From Erythrobacter longus (GTDB lineage: Bacteria > Pseudomonadota > Alphaproteobacteria > Sphingomonadales > Sphingomonadaceae), in NCBI RefSeq assembly GCF_000715015.1, contig NZ_JMIW01000007.1:1-64000 (forward strand): DNA of 64,000 nucleotides, in the 5' to 3' direction. Positions 42,869 to 51,638 of this stretch are shown here, piece by piece. Numbering within the stretch: the stretch's first letter is position 1; each line of letters opens with the position of its first letter. Made by a program: the position numbers and the translations under genes. The notes below the pieces were generated by a model, which did not search any database, was not told the DNA's origin, and was given only the letters and a program-made list of their open reading frames with translations.

Positions 42869-43561
42869 ATGACACAAGAAACGCCGCAAGAAGCGGTGAA
42901 GAACAGGCGGCCATTGGCCACTCGCAGTGCAGGGTGGGCCAAGGGGCTGGCCAAAGGGTTGGCAGCAACCGGGCTGACACCCAACGCCATTTCGGTGATC
43001 GGGATTGTGTTCGCAGCGGCAGGGGCCTGGGCTTTTGCAAGCGCGCCTTACGGGAGCCAATGGCTGTGGCTTGGCGGGGCGCTCGGGATACAGCTGCGGC
43101 TGCTGGCCAATATGCTCGATGGATTGGTGGCCGTGGAGGAAGGCAAGTCCTCTGCGACCGGGGCGCTGTACAATGAGGCCCCAGACCGGGCCGAAGATGC
43201 GCTCTTGCTGATCGGGGCAGGATACGCTGTCGGACTGCCGGAACTGGGATATGGCGCAACCATTCTGGCGTTCGGGACGGCATACATCAGAGCGCTTGGC
43301 GGGGCCTTGGGCTTTGAACAGGACTTTGTCGGCCCCATGGCGAAACAACATCGCATGTTTGTGCTCACCTTGGCGGCCATCATCACCTTCTTCTGGCCAT
43401 CCAGCGTCGTCGCAGACTTCGTGCTCACCGGCCCTGCTGCCATGATCGCTGCCTTGTGGGTTATCGTGGCAGGAGCAGCGCTTACCTGCGCCATCCGGCT
43501 TGTCCGCATCGCCGGGCTGTTAAAAACCAAGGATGCCAGCAGAAGGGGAACGGGCGAATGA
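42869..43561 (+). CDS. CDP-alcohol phosphatidyltransferase family protein
   Basis: 230-aa membrane enzyme expected to transfer a phosphatidyl group from a CDP-activated lipid to an alcohol. The CDP-OH-P signature DGxxARx8Gx3Dx3D is present in altered form: D-G-L-V-A-V ... G-A-L-Y-N-E-A-P-D, so the Arg is Val and the third Asp is Asn. These changes in a metal-binding motif may mean altered substrate or weak activity. About six hydrophobic helices. It overlaps the PlsC-like gene by ATGA, which in turn overlaps cdsA; the trio resembles the E. coli ynbA-ynbB pairing in gene content. Confidence 0.8.
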   Translation: MTQETPQEAVKNRRPLATRSAGWAKGLAKGLAATGLTPNAISVIGIVFAAAGAWAFASAPYGSQWLWLGGALGIQLRLLANMLDGLVAVEEGKSSATGALYNEAPDRAEDALLLIGAGYAVGLPELGYGATILAFGTAYIRALGGALGFEQDFVGPMAKQHRMFVLTLAAIITFFWPSSVVADFVLTGPAAMIAALWVIVAGAALTCAIRLVRIAGLLKTKDASRRGTGE

Positions 43562-44184
43562 TCGCCAAACTTGTCGGGGAAGCATTGTTCGCAGCGGCGC
43601 GCTTCCTTGTTGGTGGCCAGGCGCGCTGGAGAGGGTGCGAGCCTGCGACCACACAGCGCATCTATTTCGCCAACCATGCCAGCCACATGGACACGATCAT
43701 CATGTGCGGCGCGCTGCCGGGATATTTGCGCACAACCACGCACCCTGTCGCAGCAGCAGATTATTGGGGTAGCGGACCGGTGCAGCGATTTGTCGCGCTC
43801 AAAGTCCTGAACGCCGTGCTGGTCGAACGCGGCGGCGCAAAGGACCCGCTTGCGCCATTGCGAGAGGTGCTGGAGCAGGGCGAGTCGCTGATCATCTTTC
43901 CCGAAGGGACCCGGCGTGCAGAAAGCCTTCCGGGCGCCTTCAAAGCGGGGCTCTATCACCTCGCCAAAGATTTTCCTGAGGCCGAGCTTGTGCCCGTGTA
44001 CCTCACCAATTTGGCGCGTGCTTACCCCAAGGGCGCGATCCTGCCTGCCCCGATCAGCTCGGCTGCCCATTTCGGCGCGCCGATCCAGCTGGAGGACAGC
44101 GAGGACAAGGCTGCGTTTCTAGCCCGCGCACAAGCATCTATCATCGCGCTTTCGGGCGAAGAATTGCCAGGGGAGAACGCATAA
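43558..44184 (+). CDS. 1-acyl-glycerol-3-phosphate acyltransferase-like (PlsC family)
   Basis: 208 aa. The acyltransferase HX4D motif is NHASHMD (His40, Asp45). The second block is 'LIIFPEGTRRAESLPGAFKAG', and the third is VPVYLTNL. Makes or remodels phosphatidic acid by acyl transfer. The start at 43558 overlaps the preceding stop. The gene product would supply the substrate of the downstream CdsA-like enzyme. Confidence 0.87.
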   Translation: MIAKLVGEALFAAARFLVGGQARWRGCEPATTQRIYFANHASHMDTIIMCGALPGYLRTTTHPVAAADYWGSGPVQRFVALKVLNAVLVERGGAKDPLAPLREVLEQGESLIIFPEGTRRAESLPGAFKAGLYHLAKDFPEAELVPVYLTNLARAYPKGAILPAPISSAAHFGAPIQLEDSEDKAAFLARAQASIIALSGEELPGENA

Positions 44185-45140
44185 TGCCCGATCTAAACCT
44201 CACGATCGAGCCGGTAATGGCGACGCTTTTTGGCGGCGTCTTTGCGCTGCTTTTGGTGGCATCCTCCATCGGCTTTGTCCTGTCAAAGCGGGTGACGAGC
44301 GAAGGCGGCATTGCGACGGTTGCCAACCTTAACCAGCGCATCAAAGCCTGGTGGTTGATGATCGCAATCTTCGCGGTCGCATTCGTGTTTGGCAAAGGTG
44401 TGACCGTGGTTTTGTTTGCGCTCACCAGCTTTTTTGTGCTGCGCGAATTTCTCTCCATCACGCCCACCCGCGCCGAAGATCACACCGCGACAATTGCCGC
44501 CTTTTACCTGTTTATCCCATTGCAATATTGGCTGATTTACAGCGACTGGCAGTCGCTTTTCTCAATCCTTATCCCGGTTTGGGCGTTTCTGCTTTTGCCG
44601 CTTCTCGCGGTGTTGAAAGGCGAGACGACAGACTTCCTCGCGCGTTCTGCCAAGATCCAGTGGGGCATGATGCTGGGCGTTTATTGCATCAGCCACGCGC
44701 CTGCGCTGCTGCTGCTTGATATCCCGGGCTACAGCGACAATTTCCTGCTGCTCTTCTTCCTCATCACTGTCGTGCAGCTTTCCGATGTCTTGCAATATGT
44801 CTTCGGCAAGCTCTTTGGCAAACACAAGGTCGCGCCGCGCGTAAGCCCTGCGAAAACATGGGAAGGGTTGATTGGCGGAGGGTTTTCCGCCGCTGCCATT
44901 GGCGCTGCGCTTTTCTGGATCACGCCCTTTGCGCCTTGGGAAGCCGCGCTTCTGGCGCTGACAATCGTGTTGGCCGGATTTGCCGGTGGTCTGGTTTTAT
45001 CAGCGGTTAAGCGGTCGCTGGGAGCAAAGGATTGGGGCACGATGATAGAGGGGCACGGCGGCGCACTTGACCGGATGGATTCGGTCAGCTTTTCCGCGCC
45101 CGTCTTCTTCCATCTGGTGAATTACTTCTTTGTTCTCTAA
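44184..45140 (+). CDS. phosphatidate cytidylyltransferase (CdsA-like)
   Basis: 318-aa polytopic enzyme making CDP-diacylglycerol from phosphatidate and CTP. The C-terminal signature 'SPAKTWEGLIGG' followed by the 'KDWGTMIEGHGGALDRMDSVSF' region is typical. The start ATG overlaps the previous TAA (TAATG). Whether this is the only cdsA of the cell or a second copy serving this operon cannot be told from the window; its place with a CDP-alcohol transferase suggests a dedicated lipid pathway. Confidence 0.9.
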   Translation: MPDLNLTIEPVMATLFGGVFALLLVASSIGFVLSKRVTSEGGIATVANLNQRIKAWWLMIAIFAVAFVFGKGVTVVLFALTSFFVLREFLSITPTRAEDHTATIAAFYLFIPLQYWLIYSDWQSLFSILIPVWAFLLLPLLAVLKGETTDFLARSAKIQWGMMLGVYCISHAPALLLLDIPGYSDNFLLLFFLITVVQLSDVLQYVFGKLFGKHKVAPRVSPAKTWEGLIGGGFSAAAIGAALFWITPFAPWEAALLALTIVLAGFAGGLVLSAVKRSLGAKDWGTMIEGHGGALDRMDSVSFSAPVFFHLVNYFFVL

Positions 45141-45142
45141 TA

Positions 45143-45157
45143 CTAGGGTCAGGACCC
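45143..45157. repeat. short palindromic motif CTAGGGTCAGGACCC
   Basis: Third copy of the 12-bp motif, here with the CTA prefix that the MITE terminus also has. It lies 3 nt after the cdsA stop and 8 nt before the next start. Confidence 0.75.
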
Positions 45158-45164
45158 ATCCCCC

Positions 45165-45716
45165 GTGCTTCTTATCATTGCCCTTTGGGCGCTCGCTGAG
45201 GCGATTGCCTTTTTCATTGTCGCCGATGTCGCGGTCATGGCGCTTGGCGTAAAATCTGGCACAAGAAAGGCGCTGACAGGCGCCGGTGTAGCGGCGCTGT
45301 TTGCGAGCATTGGCGGATGCATCGTCTATTGTGCAGCCAGTATCGCACCAAGCGGCGTGCATGACTTCCTCGTCATGCTTCCCGCTATCGATGCAGATCT
45401 CATGGATGAAGTCCGCCTCGATTGGCAGACCAATGGTGCACTCGGAATGTTTGTAGGCAGCTTTTCAGGCGTCCCATACAAACTCTACGCCTATGGAGCG
45501 GGAACAGGCTCATCTTTGCAAAGCACAGGGATGCTGGCGTGGTTCGCCTTTGCCTCATTCCTTGCAAGATTGCCGCGATTTGTTCTGGTGGCCGTGATCG
45601 CAGGAGAAATTGGCCCGCGTATGATCGAACGCTTTGGCAAACGGCGTGTGTGGATCGCATTTGCGGCCGGTTGGGCCGGGTTTTACGCGGCCTATTGGAG
45701 CGTGATGGGGTTCTAG
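45165..45716 (+). CDS. small membrane protein, VTT/YqaA-like
   Basis: 183 aa starting at GTG 45165. Four or five hydrophobic helices. 'GMFVGSFSGVPYKLYAYGAG' followed by 'FASFLARLPRFVLVAVIAG' resembles the G-x-P-x-K and R-x-x-R-F motifs of DedA/VTT-like YqaA proteins, which are linked to lipid scrambling or transport. That would suit its place after the phospholipid genes. The gene is bracketed by two GGGTCAKGACCC palindromes, and its TAG stop lies in the second. Confidence 0.68.
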   Translation: MLLIIALWALAEAIAFFIVADVAVMALGVKSGTRKALTGAGVAALFASIGGCIVYCAASIAPSGVHDFLVMLPAIDADLMDEVRLDWQTNGALGMFVGSFSGVPYKLYAYGAGTGSSLQSTGMLAWFAFASFLARLPRFVLVAVIAGEIGPRMIERFGKRRVWIAFAAGWAGFYAAYWSVMGF

Positions 45717-45730
45717 GGTCATGACCCTAG
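45713..45730. repeat. perfect palindrome CTAGGGTCATGACCCTAG
   Basis: 18-bp perfect palindrome with CTAG at both ends. Variant (CAT for CAG at the centre) of the motif at 24041, 35467 and 45146. It contains the stop codon of the preceding gene. Confidence 0.8.
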
Positions 45731-45738
45731 TGCCGCTC

Positions 45739-46050
45739 CTAATCTTTGCGGCTTTTCGATCCGAAGAAGCTTCCGCCGCCCAGAACTGTGACGCCGAGGA
45801 AGAACCCAAAGTCGTACCAGCCGCCTTTGTTAGGAACCGCATAAACGGCGATATCCGGGCTGAAGAGCGAACCGATAAAGCTCCACGGGAAGATAAACCC
45901 GTGCCACAAGCCCCACAGGAAGCCGGGCGTGTCTGGTTCGGCGCTGACCCCTGCATCGATCTGGCTGGCGCAAGCTGAAACAGCGAAGGCGAGCGTTAAA
46001 GCTAGAAGAATACGGCGGGTTTTGGTGGAGGTGTCCACGGAGAGGCTCAC
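45739..46050 (-). CDS. small lipoprotein-like membrane protein
   Basis: 103 aa, starting at a GTG that overlaps the upstream TGA (GTGA). The signal peptide ends AVSAC, a lipobox at about residue 31. The mature part has a hydrophobic segment 'FLWGLWHGFIFPWSFIGSLF' and a short Gly/Phe-rich end. Seen repeatedly in related bacteria as a protein of unknown function; no activity can be inferred. Coupled with the 64-aa gene upstream. Confidence 0.72.
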   Translation of the reverse strand: MSLSVDTSTKTRRILLALTLAFAVSACASQIDAGVSAEPDTPGFLWGLWHGFIFPWSFIGSLFSPDIAVYAVPNKGGWYDFGFFLGVTVLGGGSFFGSKSRKD

Positions 46051-46241
46051 ATATTGGCCGCAGCGACCACCGCGAGCCATATAAAGGGCAGCGCAACTCC
46101 GCCCATCACCATGTGTAGCCGGCCTGCATTCGCAGCGTGGCCTTCTGGCCCGCGAGACAAGCGCACTCCGTTGACAATAAAGCCCAAGATGAGGGCGCTG
46201 CCCGCAATCCCGACCCAAATCTCGACTGGCACTGATCCCAT
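46047..46241 (-). CDS. small hydrophobic membrane protein
   Basis: 64-aa protein with two membrane segments ('IWVGIAGSALILGFIVNGV' and 'MGGVALPFIWLAVVAAANM'). The start at 46241 is set by AAGGAGAG 8 nt upstream. It overlaps the next gene by four bases. No family recognised. Confidence 0.72.
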   Translation of the reverse strand: MGSVPVEIWVGIAGSALILGFIVNGVRLSRGPEGHAANAGRLHMVMGGVALPFIWLAVVAAANM

Positions 46242-46371
46242 CGATCTCTCTCCTTTGACAAGCCTATGCCTAAACAGAATGACACATTTCGCCGTCAAGT
46301 GCGAGAGGGAAGCGCTGATCGAGGCGCAGTTTCGAGCGCTGCTGATGGCGCTTTTGAGCGCTGACCTGCGG

Positions 46372-46743
46372 TTAAATCATCCGGCGAACAGGAAGGCCTG
46401 TGCTGTCGGTAGCGTGCGCATGATTGGCCAGTTCCCATTCTTCGGCGGCCAAGTGTTTGAAAACGCGCGGCGGAAGGGGGCGCAGGAATTCCAGTCCGAC
46501 CCGGTCGCCCTGTCGCCATGCGACTTCGGCCTTGTGCGGTCCTGTGCCCGCGATCGCCAGACTGACATAACTTCCAAGGGCCAATTTTATGTCCGGGTCA
46601 TCTACCCGGCACCCGCCGTTGGAGAGGTCCTCGAAGGACACCTCCCATTCAACACCCCCATCGGTCTTGCATGAACCAATGGCAGTCGTCGGCACGCGTT
46701 GAGACGCGCGGGTGACGATCTCTTTCTTGATCAAGCTTCGCAT
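46372..46743 (-). CDS. PilZ-domain protein
   Basis: 123-aa single-domain protein. 'RASQRVPT' supplies the RxxxR-like N-terminal motif and 'EDLSNGGCRVDD' the D/NxSxxG motif that together bind cyclic di-GMP, followed by 'KAEVAWRQGDRVGLEFLRPL'. The N-terminal motif is close to but not a perfect RxxxR (RASQR). It may respond to the diguanylate cyclase product, though the two genes are 44 kb apart. The start follows AAAGGTG. Confidence 0.8.
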   Translation of the reverse strand: MRSLIKKEIVTRASQRVPTTAIGSCKTDGGVEWEVSFEDLSNGGCRVDDPDIKLALGSYVSLAIAGTGPHKAEVAWRQGDRVGLEFLRPLPPRVFKHLAAEEWELANHAHATDSTGLPVRRMI

Positions 46744-46825
46744 CTTTGACACCTTTGTTTGGGCAAACACTACAATAGAGTTGTTAATACAAGTTTGCCG
46801 CAAGGCCGATGTAAGTTCTGTAAAA

Positions 46826-46866
46826 GAAAAACCCCCGTAAAGGCCTGAAAGCCAATGCGGGGGTTC
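46826..46866 (-). terminator. Rho-independent terminator of nrdA
   Basis: On the minus strand AACCCCCG and CGGGGGTT form the outer stem with an inner GGCTTTCAGGCC hairpin, followed by TTTTC. It lies about 55 nt after the nrdA stop. Confidence 0.85.
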
Positions 46867-46921
46867 TTGAATGTTAGCGGCAATTGGCTCGCAAGCTTGC
46901 TTGCCTCGCCGGACGTTTAAC

Positions 46922-48931
46922 TTACTGACAACTGAGGCATTCCTCGTAATCGGTTTGCTCTGCGGAGAGTTCAAACTTGGCAGCATCTGCCGTGTTATCC
47001 GCTTCAACGCCGCCGGCAAAACCAGCGCGCTGGACCGACTTCGAGCGGAGATAATAGAGCGACTTGATGCCTTTCTCCCACGCCTGGAAGTGGAGCATCA
47101 TGAGGTCCCACTTGTCGACATCTGCCGGGATGAAGAGGTTCAGCGACTGCGCCTGATCAATGTAAGGTGAACGGTCCGCTGCAAATTCAAGCAGCCAACG
47201 CTGATCAATTTCAAAGCTGGTTTTAAAGCTCGCCTTTTCTTCTTCGCTAAGGAAGTCGAGGTGCTGAACGCTGCCACCTTTTTCAAGGATCGAGTTCCAC
47301 ACATTGGATGAATTCTTGCTCTTCTTGTCGAGCAATTTCTCCAGATATGGGTTCTTGACGATGAAGGAGCCCGAAAGCGTCTTGTGGGTGTAAATGTTGG
47401 CGGGGATTGGCTCGATACAAGCGCTGGTGCCGCCACAAATGATCGAAATCGACGCAGTTGGCGCGATTGCCATTTTGCAGGAGAATCGCTCCATCGCGCC
47501 CATGTCGGCTGCATCCGGGCAAGGTCCACGCTCTTGCGCAAGAAGCATAGAGGCTTCGGACGCCTTGGCTTGGATGTGCTTGAACATTTTGAGGTTCATG
47601 GCTTTCGCCATCGCGCTCTCAAAACCCAGACCTTTTTGTTGCAAGAAGGAGTGGAAGCCCATCACGCCAAGCCCAACCGAACGCTCACGCTCAGCCGAAT
47701 AGCGCGCACGTGCCATTTCATCGGGTGCACGGTCGATGTAGTCCTGCAGAACATTGTCGAGGAAGCGCATCACATCCTCGATGAACTGCTTGTCGCCGCT
47801 CCACTCATCCCATTTTTCAAGGTTCAATGAGGAGAGGCAGCACACGGCCGTGCGGTCATTGCCAAGGTGGTCAATGCCGGTTGGCAGAGTGATTTCAGAA
47901 CACAGGTTCGAGGTCGATACTTTCAGGCCCAGATCGCGGTGGTGCTTTGGCATCATGCGGTTCACCGTGTCGTTGAACACGATGTAGGGTTCACCAGTAG
48001 CCAAGCGGGTTTCCACCAGCTTCTGGAACAGCGAACGCGCATCGACCTTGCCGCGCACTTCGCCAGTCTTTGGTGATTTCAATTCAAATTCAGAGCCATC
48101 ACGCACCGCTTCCATGAACTCATCGGTGAGCAGGACGCCGTGGTGAAGGTTCAATGCCTTGCGGTTGAAGTCGCCAGAGGGTTTGCGGATCTCAAGGAAT
48201 TCCTCAATCTCGGGGTGCGACACATCCAGATAACACGCAGCCGACCCACGGCGCAGCGACCCTTGCGAAATCGCGAGGGTGAGGCTGTCCATAACGCGCA
48301 CAAACGGGATGATGCCGCTGGTCTTGCCGTTGAGGCCCACCGGCTCGCCAATACCGCGCACATTGCCCCAATAGGTGCCAATGCCGCCGCCTTTGGAGGC
48401 AAGCCAGACGTTCTCGTTCCAAGTCCCGACAATCCCATCAAGGCTGTCTGAGACAGAGTTCAAATAGCAAGAGATCGGCAGACCGCGCGACGTGCCGCCG
48501 TTTGAAAGAACCGGCGTTGCGGGCATGAACCACAGGTTCGAGATGTAATCATACAGTCGCTGCGCGTGCTCTGCGTCATCGGCATAGGCATCGGCGACGC
48601 GCGCGAACAGGTCTTGATACTTTTCACCCGGCAGCAAATAGCGATCCGTCAGCGTCTCTTTGCCGAACTCGGTCAAGTTTGCATCGCGGCTTTCATCGAT
48701 CTGCACGTCGAAACGGCGATCGTTCACCTTCTTGCTGTCGACGTCAGCTGCAGACTTTGCAGCAGCGGCCACTGCACTGCCCAGCGCCTCTGCGCTCTTC
48801 TCTGCGATGAGAGCGTCGCTGCCTTTGTCTGCCTTTTCCATTGTCACTGCCTTTTGCGCTTTTTCTTCGGTGCCTGTGATATCACCTGTGTCGGTGTCGC
48901 TGAGCACGTCTTCGCCTGCTTTAAATTCCAT
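46922..48931 (-). CDS. nrdA: class Ia ribonucleotide reductase, alpha (catalytic) subunit
   Basis: Reduces ribonucleoside diphosphates. The 669-aa protein has an Ala/Glu-rich N-terminal 70 residues with no resemblance to an ATP-cone. The catalytic core has Cys in 'LPISCYLNS', the N-x-C-x-E active site in STSNLCSEI, the paired Tyr in KSLYYLRSK and the redox-relay tail CLSCQ. With no ATP-cone here or in NrdB, dATP feedback through that domain is not possible. A terminator follows. The distance to nrdB means separate transcription. Confidence 0.95.
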   Translation of the reverse strand: MEFKAGEDVLSDTDTGDITGTEEKAQKAVTMEKADKGSDALIAEKSAEALGSAVAAAAKSAADVDSKKVNDRRFDVQIDESRDANLTEFGKETLTDRYLLPGEKYQDLFARVADAYADDAEHAQRLYDYISNLWFMPATPVLSNGGTSRGLPISCYLNSVSDSLDGIVGTWNENVWLASKGGGIGTYWGNVRGIGEPVGLNGKTSGIIPFVRVMDSLTLAISQGSLRRGSAACYLDVSHPEIEEFLEIRKPSGDFNRKALNLHHGVLLTDEFMEAVRDGSEFELKSPKTGEVRGKVDARSLFQKLVETRLATGEPYIVFNDTVNRMMPKHHRDLGLKVSTSNLCSEITLPTGIDHLGNDRTAVCCLSSLNLEKWDEWSGDKQFIEDVMRFLDNVLQDYIDRAPDEMARARYSAERERSVGLGVMGFHSFLQQKGLGFESAMAKAMNLKMFKHIQAKASEASMLLAQERGPCPDAADMGAMERFSCKMAIAPTASISIICGGTSACIEPIPANIYTHKTLSGSFIVKNPYLEKLLDKKSKNSSNVWNSILEKGGSVQHLDFLSEEEKASFKTSFEIDQRWLLEFAADRSPYIDQAQSLNLFIPADVDKWDLMMLHFQAWEKGIKSLYYLRSKSVQRAGFAGGVEADNTADAAKFELSAEQTDYEECLSCQ

Positions 48932-49640
48932 TATCGCCCCATCTTACGTCACTTCGAATCAAGTGGCCCTGCCGCAAGGACAATAGCACCGTTGTTCCGA
49001 TTCTGTTCCAAACTTATTCATCGACAGCTTTTGCCCGTTTTTTCAGCGAAGATACGCACAGGGCTTAGCACCAATATTTCCTACCAATCCGGCATAGGGC
49101 CCTCAGTTTGAGCGAATCCTTCCCCAGTTCGCCCTTCACCCTTGGCGAAGCGCTGAAAGAAGTCACACAACAGTTTGGGGGTCCAATGCGAACCGAACCG
49201 CTATATGATGAATCAGGACGCTGATTGGGTCAACGGGGAATTAACCATGTTTCTGCGCCGGAACCGACAAAATGTTTATGTTGCAGTGCAGCGACGCGTG
49301 CTCAAAGCTTGGGTTGTCGGTTGCGCAAGCCCCAAATTGAATCTGTGAAGAAAAATATGGTGATTGTTAGGTGTGAATCAATTCTTGAATCTTTTACTCA
49401 ACGGCTTGCAATATTGTTGCGGCGCTAAATCGGGGTTCAAGCAATTGGCCCGATACTGACCAAGTCAATCGAACAGGGTGAGCCGCGTGCGCGCACGGCC
49501 GGCATGCCGCGCCCCGGATCGGGCGTGGTCATATGATTCGCTGACCTGATTCGCTGGCCTGATTCGCTGGCGTGACCCGCGGTTGCTTGCGGCACAGCTA
49601 CTGGCAAATCAGGGCCAAGGATAAAACAGGACATAGGCGT
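48932..49640. other. 709-bp intergenic region
   Basis: Between the nrdA start and a leftward hydrolase stop. It should hold the nrdA promoter. No supported gene: short frames (for example 49225-49428) have neither motif nor ribosome site. A 13-bp tandem repeat, TGATTCGCTGRCC in three copies, lies at 49534-49572. No hairpin terminator was found. Confidence 0.6.
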
Positions 49641-50570
49641 TTAAGCCGGAAGCGGCGTCTTCTCACTCATCGCACTGCCTCTGGCCGAGCGGGCATGGTC
49701 CGCCACATGCCCTGCCAAAAGGTCAACCAGTTCCAGCGGCAGATCATGACCCCAGCCCGGGATCGTCACCAGCTTGGCGCCGGGAATATGCTTGGCTGTA
49801 TCCTCACCGCCTTCAAGTTTTACCAATGGATCGCCTTCGCCGTGGAGCACAAGAGTGGGCGCGTTCACATTGGCAAGGCGTGATCGCCTGCATCCATCAT
49901 CGATGATCGCCGCCAATTGGCGCGGCAAGCCGGGGGGATAGACGCTGCGACGGATGGATTTGAGTGTGCGTTCACGCACGCGCTCTGGATCGGACGGATA
50001 GCCCGGCGACCCAGTGCTGCGCGCAATGTTAAGACCGTGCGCCACCAGATCCTCTTCATCCAAGGATTTGAGCGGTGCAACCAGTGCTTCCATTGCCGAC
50101 TTATCTGCCATGGGCAGCGAGCCATTGCCGGTTGTCGACATGATCGAGGTCAGCGAATGCAGCCTTTCAGGGTGATTGACGCCCACAAGCTGCGCGATCA
50201 TTCCGCCCATGCTTGCGCCCACCACATGCGCTTTTTCGATTTCCAACGCGCTTAGAAGGCCCGCTGCATCATCGGCCATGTCAGCCAGCGTGTAGGGAAC
50301 TCTTGCCGGCCAACCGATCTTCTTGCGGATGACTTGCCAAGCGGGTTTGGGCGCTCTTGCCCCTTCGAACTTTTGGCTAAGGCCGATGTCGCGATTGTCA
50401 TAGCGAATAACACGAAAGCCGTGCCCCACAAGCGCCTCGACCAGCTCATCGGGCCACAAGGTCATCTGCGCGCCCAGACCCATGACCAGAAGGATCGTCT
50501 CGTGCGAGGGATCGCCATGGTCTTCGAAAAAGAGTTCGATACCGGTGTTGGGCGTGGTGATTGTGGGCAT
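49641..50570 (-). CDS. alpha/beta hydrolase
   Basis: 309-aa esterase/hydrolase-fold protein. Nucleophile elbow GASMGG, oxyanion segment VMGLGAQMTLW, acid residue in 'LVLHGEGDPLV' and the catalytic His in GWGHDLP. The substrate is unknown; similar proteins are carboxylesterases or lactone hydrolases. Single gene with no close partner. Confidence 0.88.
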   Translation of the reverse strand: MPTITTPNTGIELFFEDHGDPSHETILLVMGLGAQMTLWPDELVEALVGHGFRVIRYDNRDIGLSQKFEGARAPKPAWQVIRKKIGWPARVPYTLADMADDAAGLLSALEIEKAHVVGASMGGMIAQLVGVNHPERLHSLTSIMSTTGNGSLPMADKSAMEALVAPLKSLDEEDLVAHGLNIARSTGSPGYPSDPERVRERTLKSIRRSVYPPGLPRQLAAIIDDGCRRSRLANVNAPTLVLHGEGDPLVKLEGGEDTAKHIPGAKLVTIPGWGHDLPLELVDLLAGHVADHARSARGSAMSEKTPLPA

Positions 50571-50648
50571 GGGCGAGCGAATTCCTTAGGTTGTTTTCGA
50601 GGACCTACATTGCAGACCGGGTGCAGACAAGCGCGGCAAGGGCAGGGT

Positions 50649-51638
50649 CTAGCCTTCGGGCGGCGCCGCATCAGCTTTGGGACGCCAGTCGGGGCCTCCG
50701 ATCAGGAAGTCCCGAGCCTCAAGTTGATCGAGCACGCCGTCCTGCTCTGCCAGTACGCGCAAAGGGACCACGGCCAATGTAACGCCGGTCTGCTCAGAGG
50801 CGTCGGAAATCATACTGACCCATTGGCTGCGGATTTCATCGCCCAGTTCATCGTCTGCCCAAGGCCAACAGGTGCCAAGCGCGATTTCAAGCGGGTTTTC
50901 CATGACGGCCGGAATATCAAAGCTGCGCCAGTCATCGCCGCGCTTTTCGATGATGGTTTGGCCCGCCTCAGTCGCGCCCATTGCCGCCTCAAGGCACGCA
51001 ATGTGGCTTTGCGGGGGCGCTTCGGCGAGATTATCGAGCAGGTCCTCGCCCCGGAACCGCTCTGGCCGGGTGATCGGCACGTCCGCCCTGTCCGCTGCCT
51101 TTTTCACGATGTCGGTCGCATCCTTGACCGTGTCGTCATCAAAATCGAGCCGCCGGGCAAGCAGGTCAAAGCTGGTCATCAGGAAAGAGCGTCGGTCGTA
51201 GTCGATGTCATATTCGGTTTCGAGCGCTGCCAGCCGGGCGCGCTGTTCTGCGCTGAGATATTCAGCAGCGACGGTCTTATCAGGCAATTTGGTGAACTTG
51301 CCCCCGCTGAAAATCAGCCGGAAGGCATCGCCGGGCGAAAACTTAGGTGCCGCGCGCAGGATCACACGGTCCGCTTCTTTTGTGGCTTCTTCCAACCGGT
51401 CAGGAAACCACGGCGTCGATTTGGGCACAGCGCGGATTTCTCCGACAAGGATGACGGTGCCGGTATCGGTATGAATCGTCCACATCGGCGCGCCGGAGCG
51501 CTGCGCTGTGACGACGATAGAGTTTGTAGCCACGCTTTGGGAGGCGTCTTGGGCAAGCCCTGCCTCATCCTGAGCCGAGATCGTAGCGGAGCAAGGCAGG
51601 CACAGCGCAATGCCGAAAGTGAGAGTGAGCCGGTTCAT
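50649..51638 (-). CDS. TraB/GumN-family secreted protein
   Basis: 329 aa with a Sec signal peptide (cleavage near ISAQ). 'PMWTIHTDTGTVILVGEIRAVP' is the opening of the TraB/GumN fold (Tiki-like), which in other members carries metal-binding GxxH/ExxxH residues; here the His expected after VGE(I)R is not obvious, so catalytic activity is doubtful. The start at 51638 (ATG) follows AGGGG; a GTG at 51644 is the alternative. Confidence 0.78.
   Translation of the reverse strand: MNRLTLTFGIALCLPCSATISAQDEAGLAQDASQSVATNSIVVTAQRSGAPMWTIHTDTGTVILVGEIRAVPKSTPWFPDRLEEATKEADRVILRAAPKFSPGDAFRLIFSGGKFTKLPDKTVAAEYLSAEQRARLAALETEYDIDYDRRSFLMTSFDLLARRLDFDDDTVKDATDIVKKAADRADVPITRPERFRGEDLLDNLAEAPPQSHIACLEAAMGATEAGQTIIEKRGDDWRSFDIPAVMENPLEIALGTCWPWADDELGDEIRSQWVSMISDASEQTGVTLAVVPLRVLAEQDGVLDQLEARDFLIGGPDWRPKADAAPPEG

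Noticed and set aside
49225-49428. 67-codon frame in the region upstream of nrdA
   Set aside because: No ribosome site, no motif and atypical composition; treated as intergenic.
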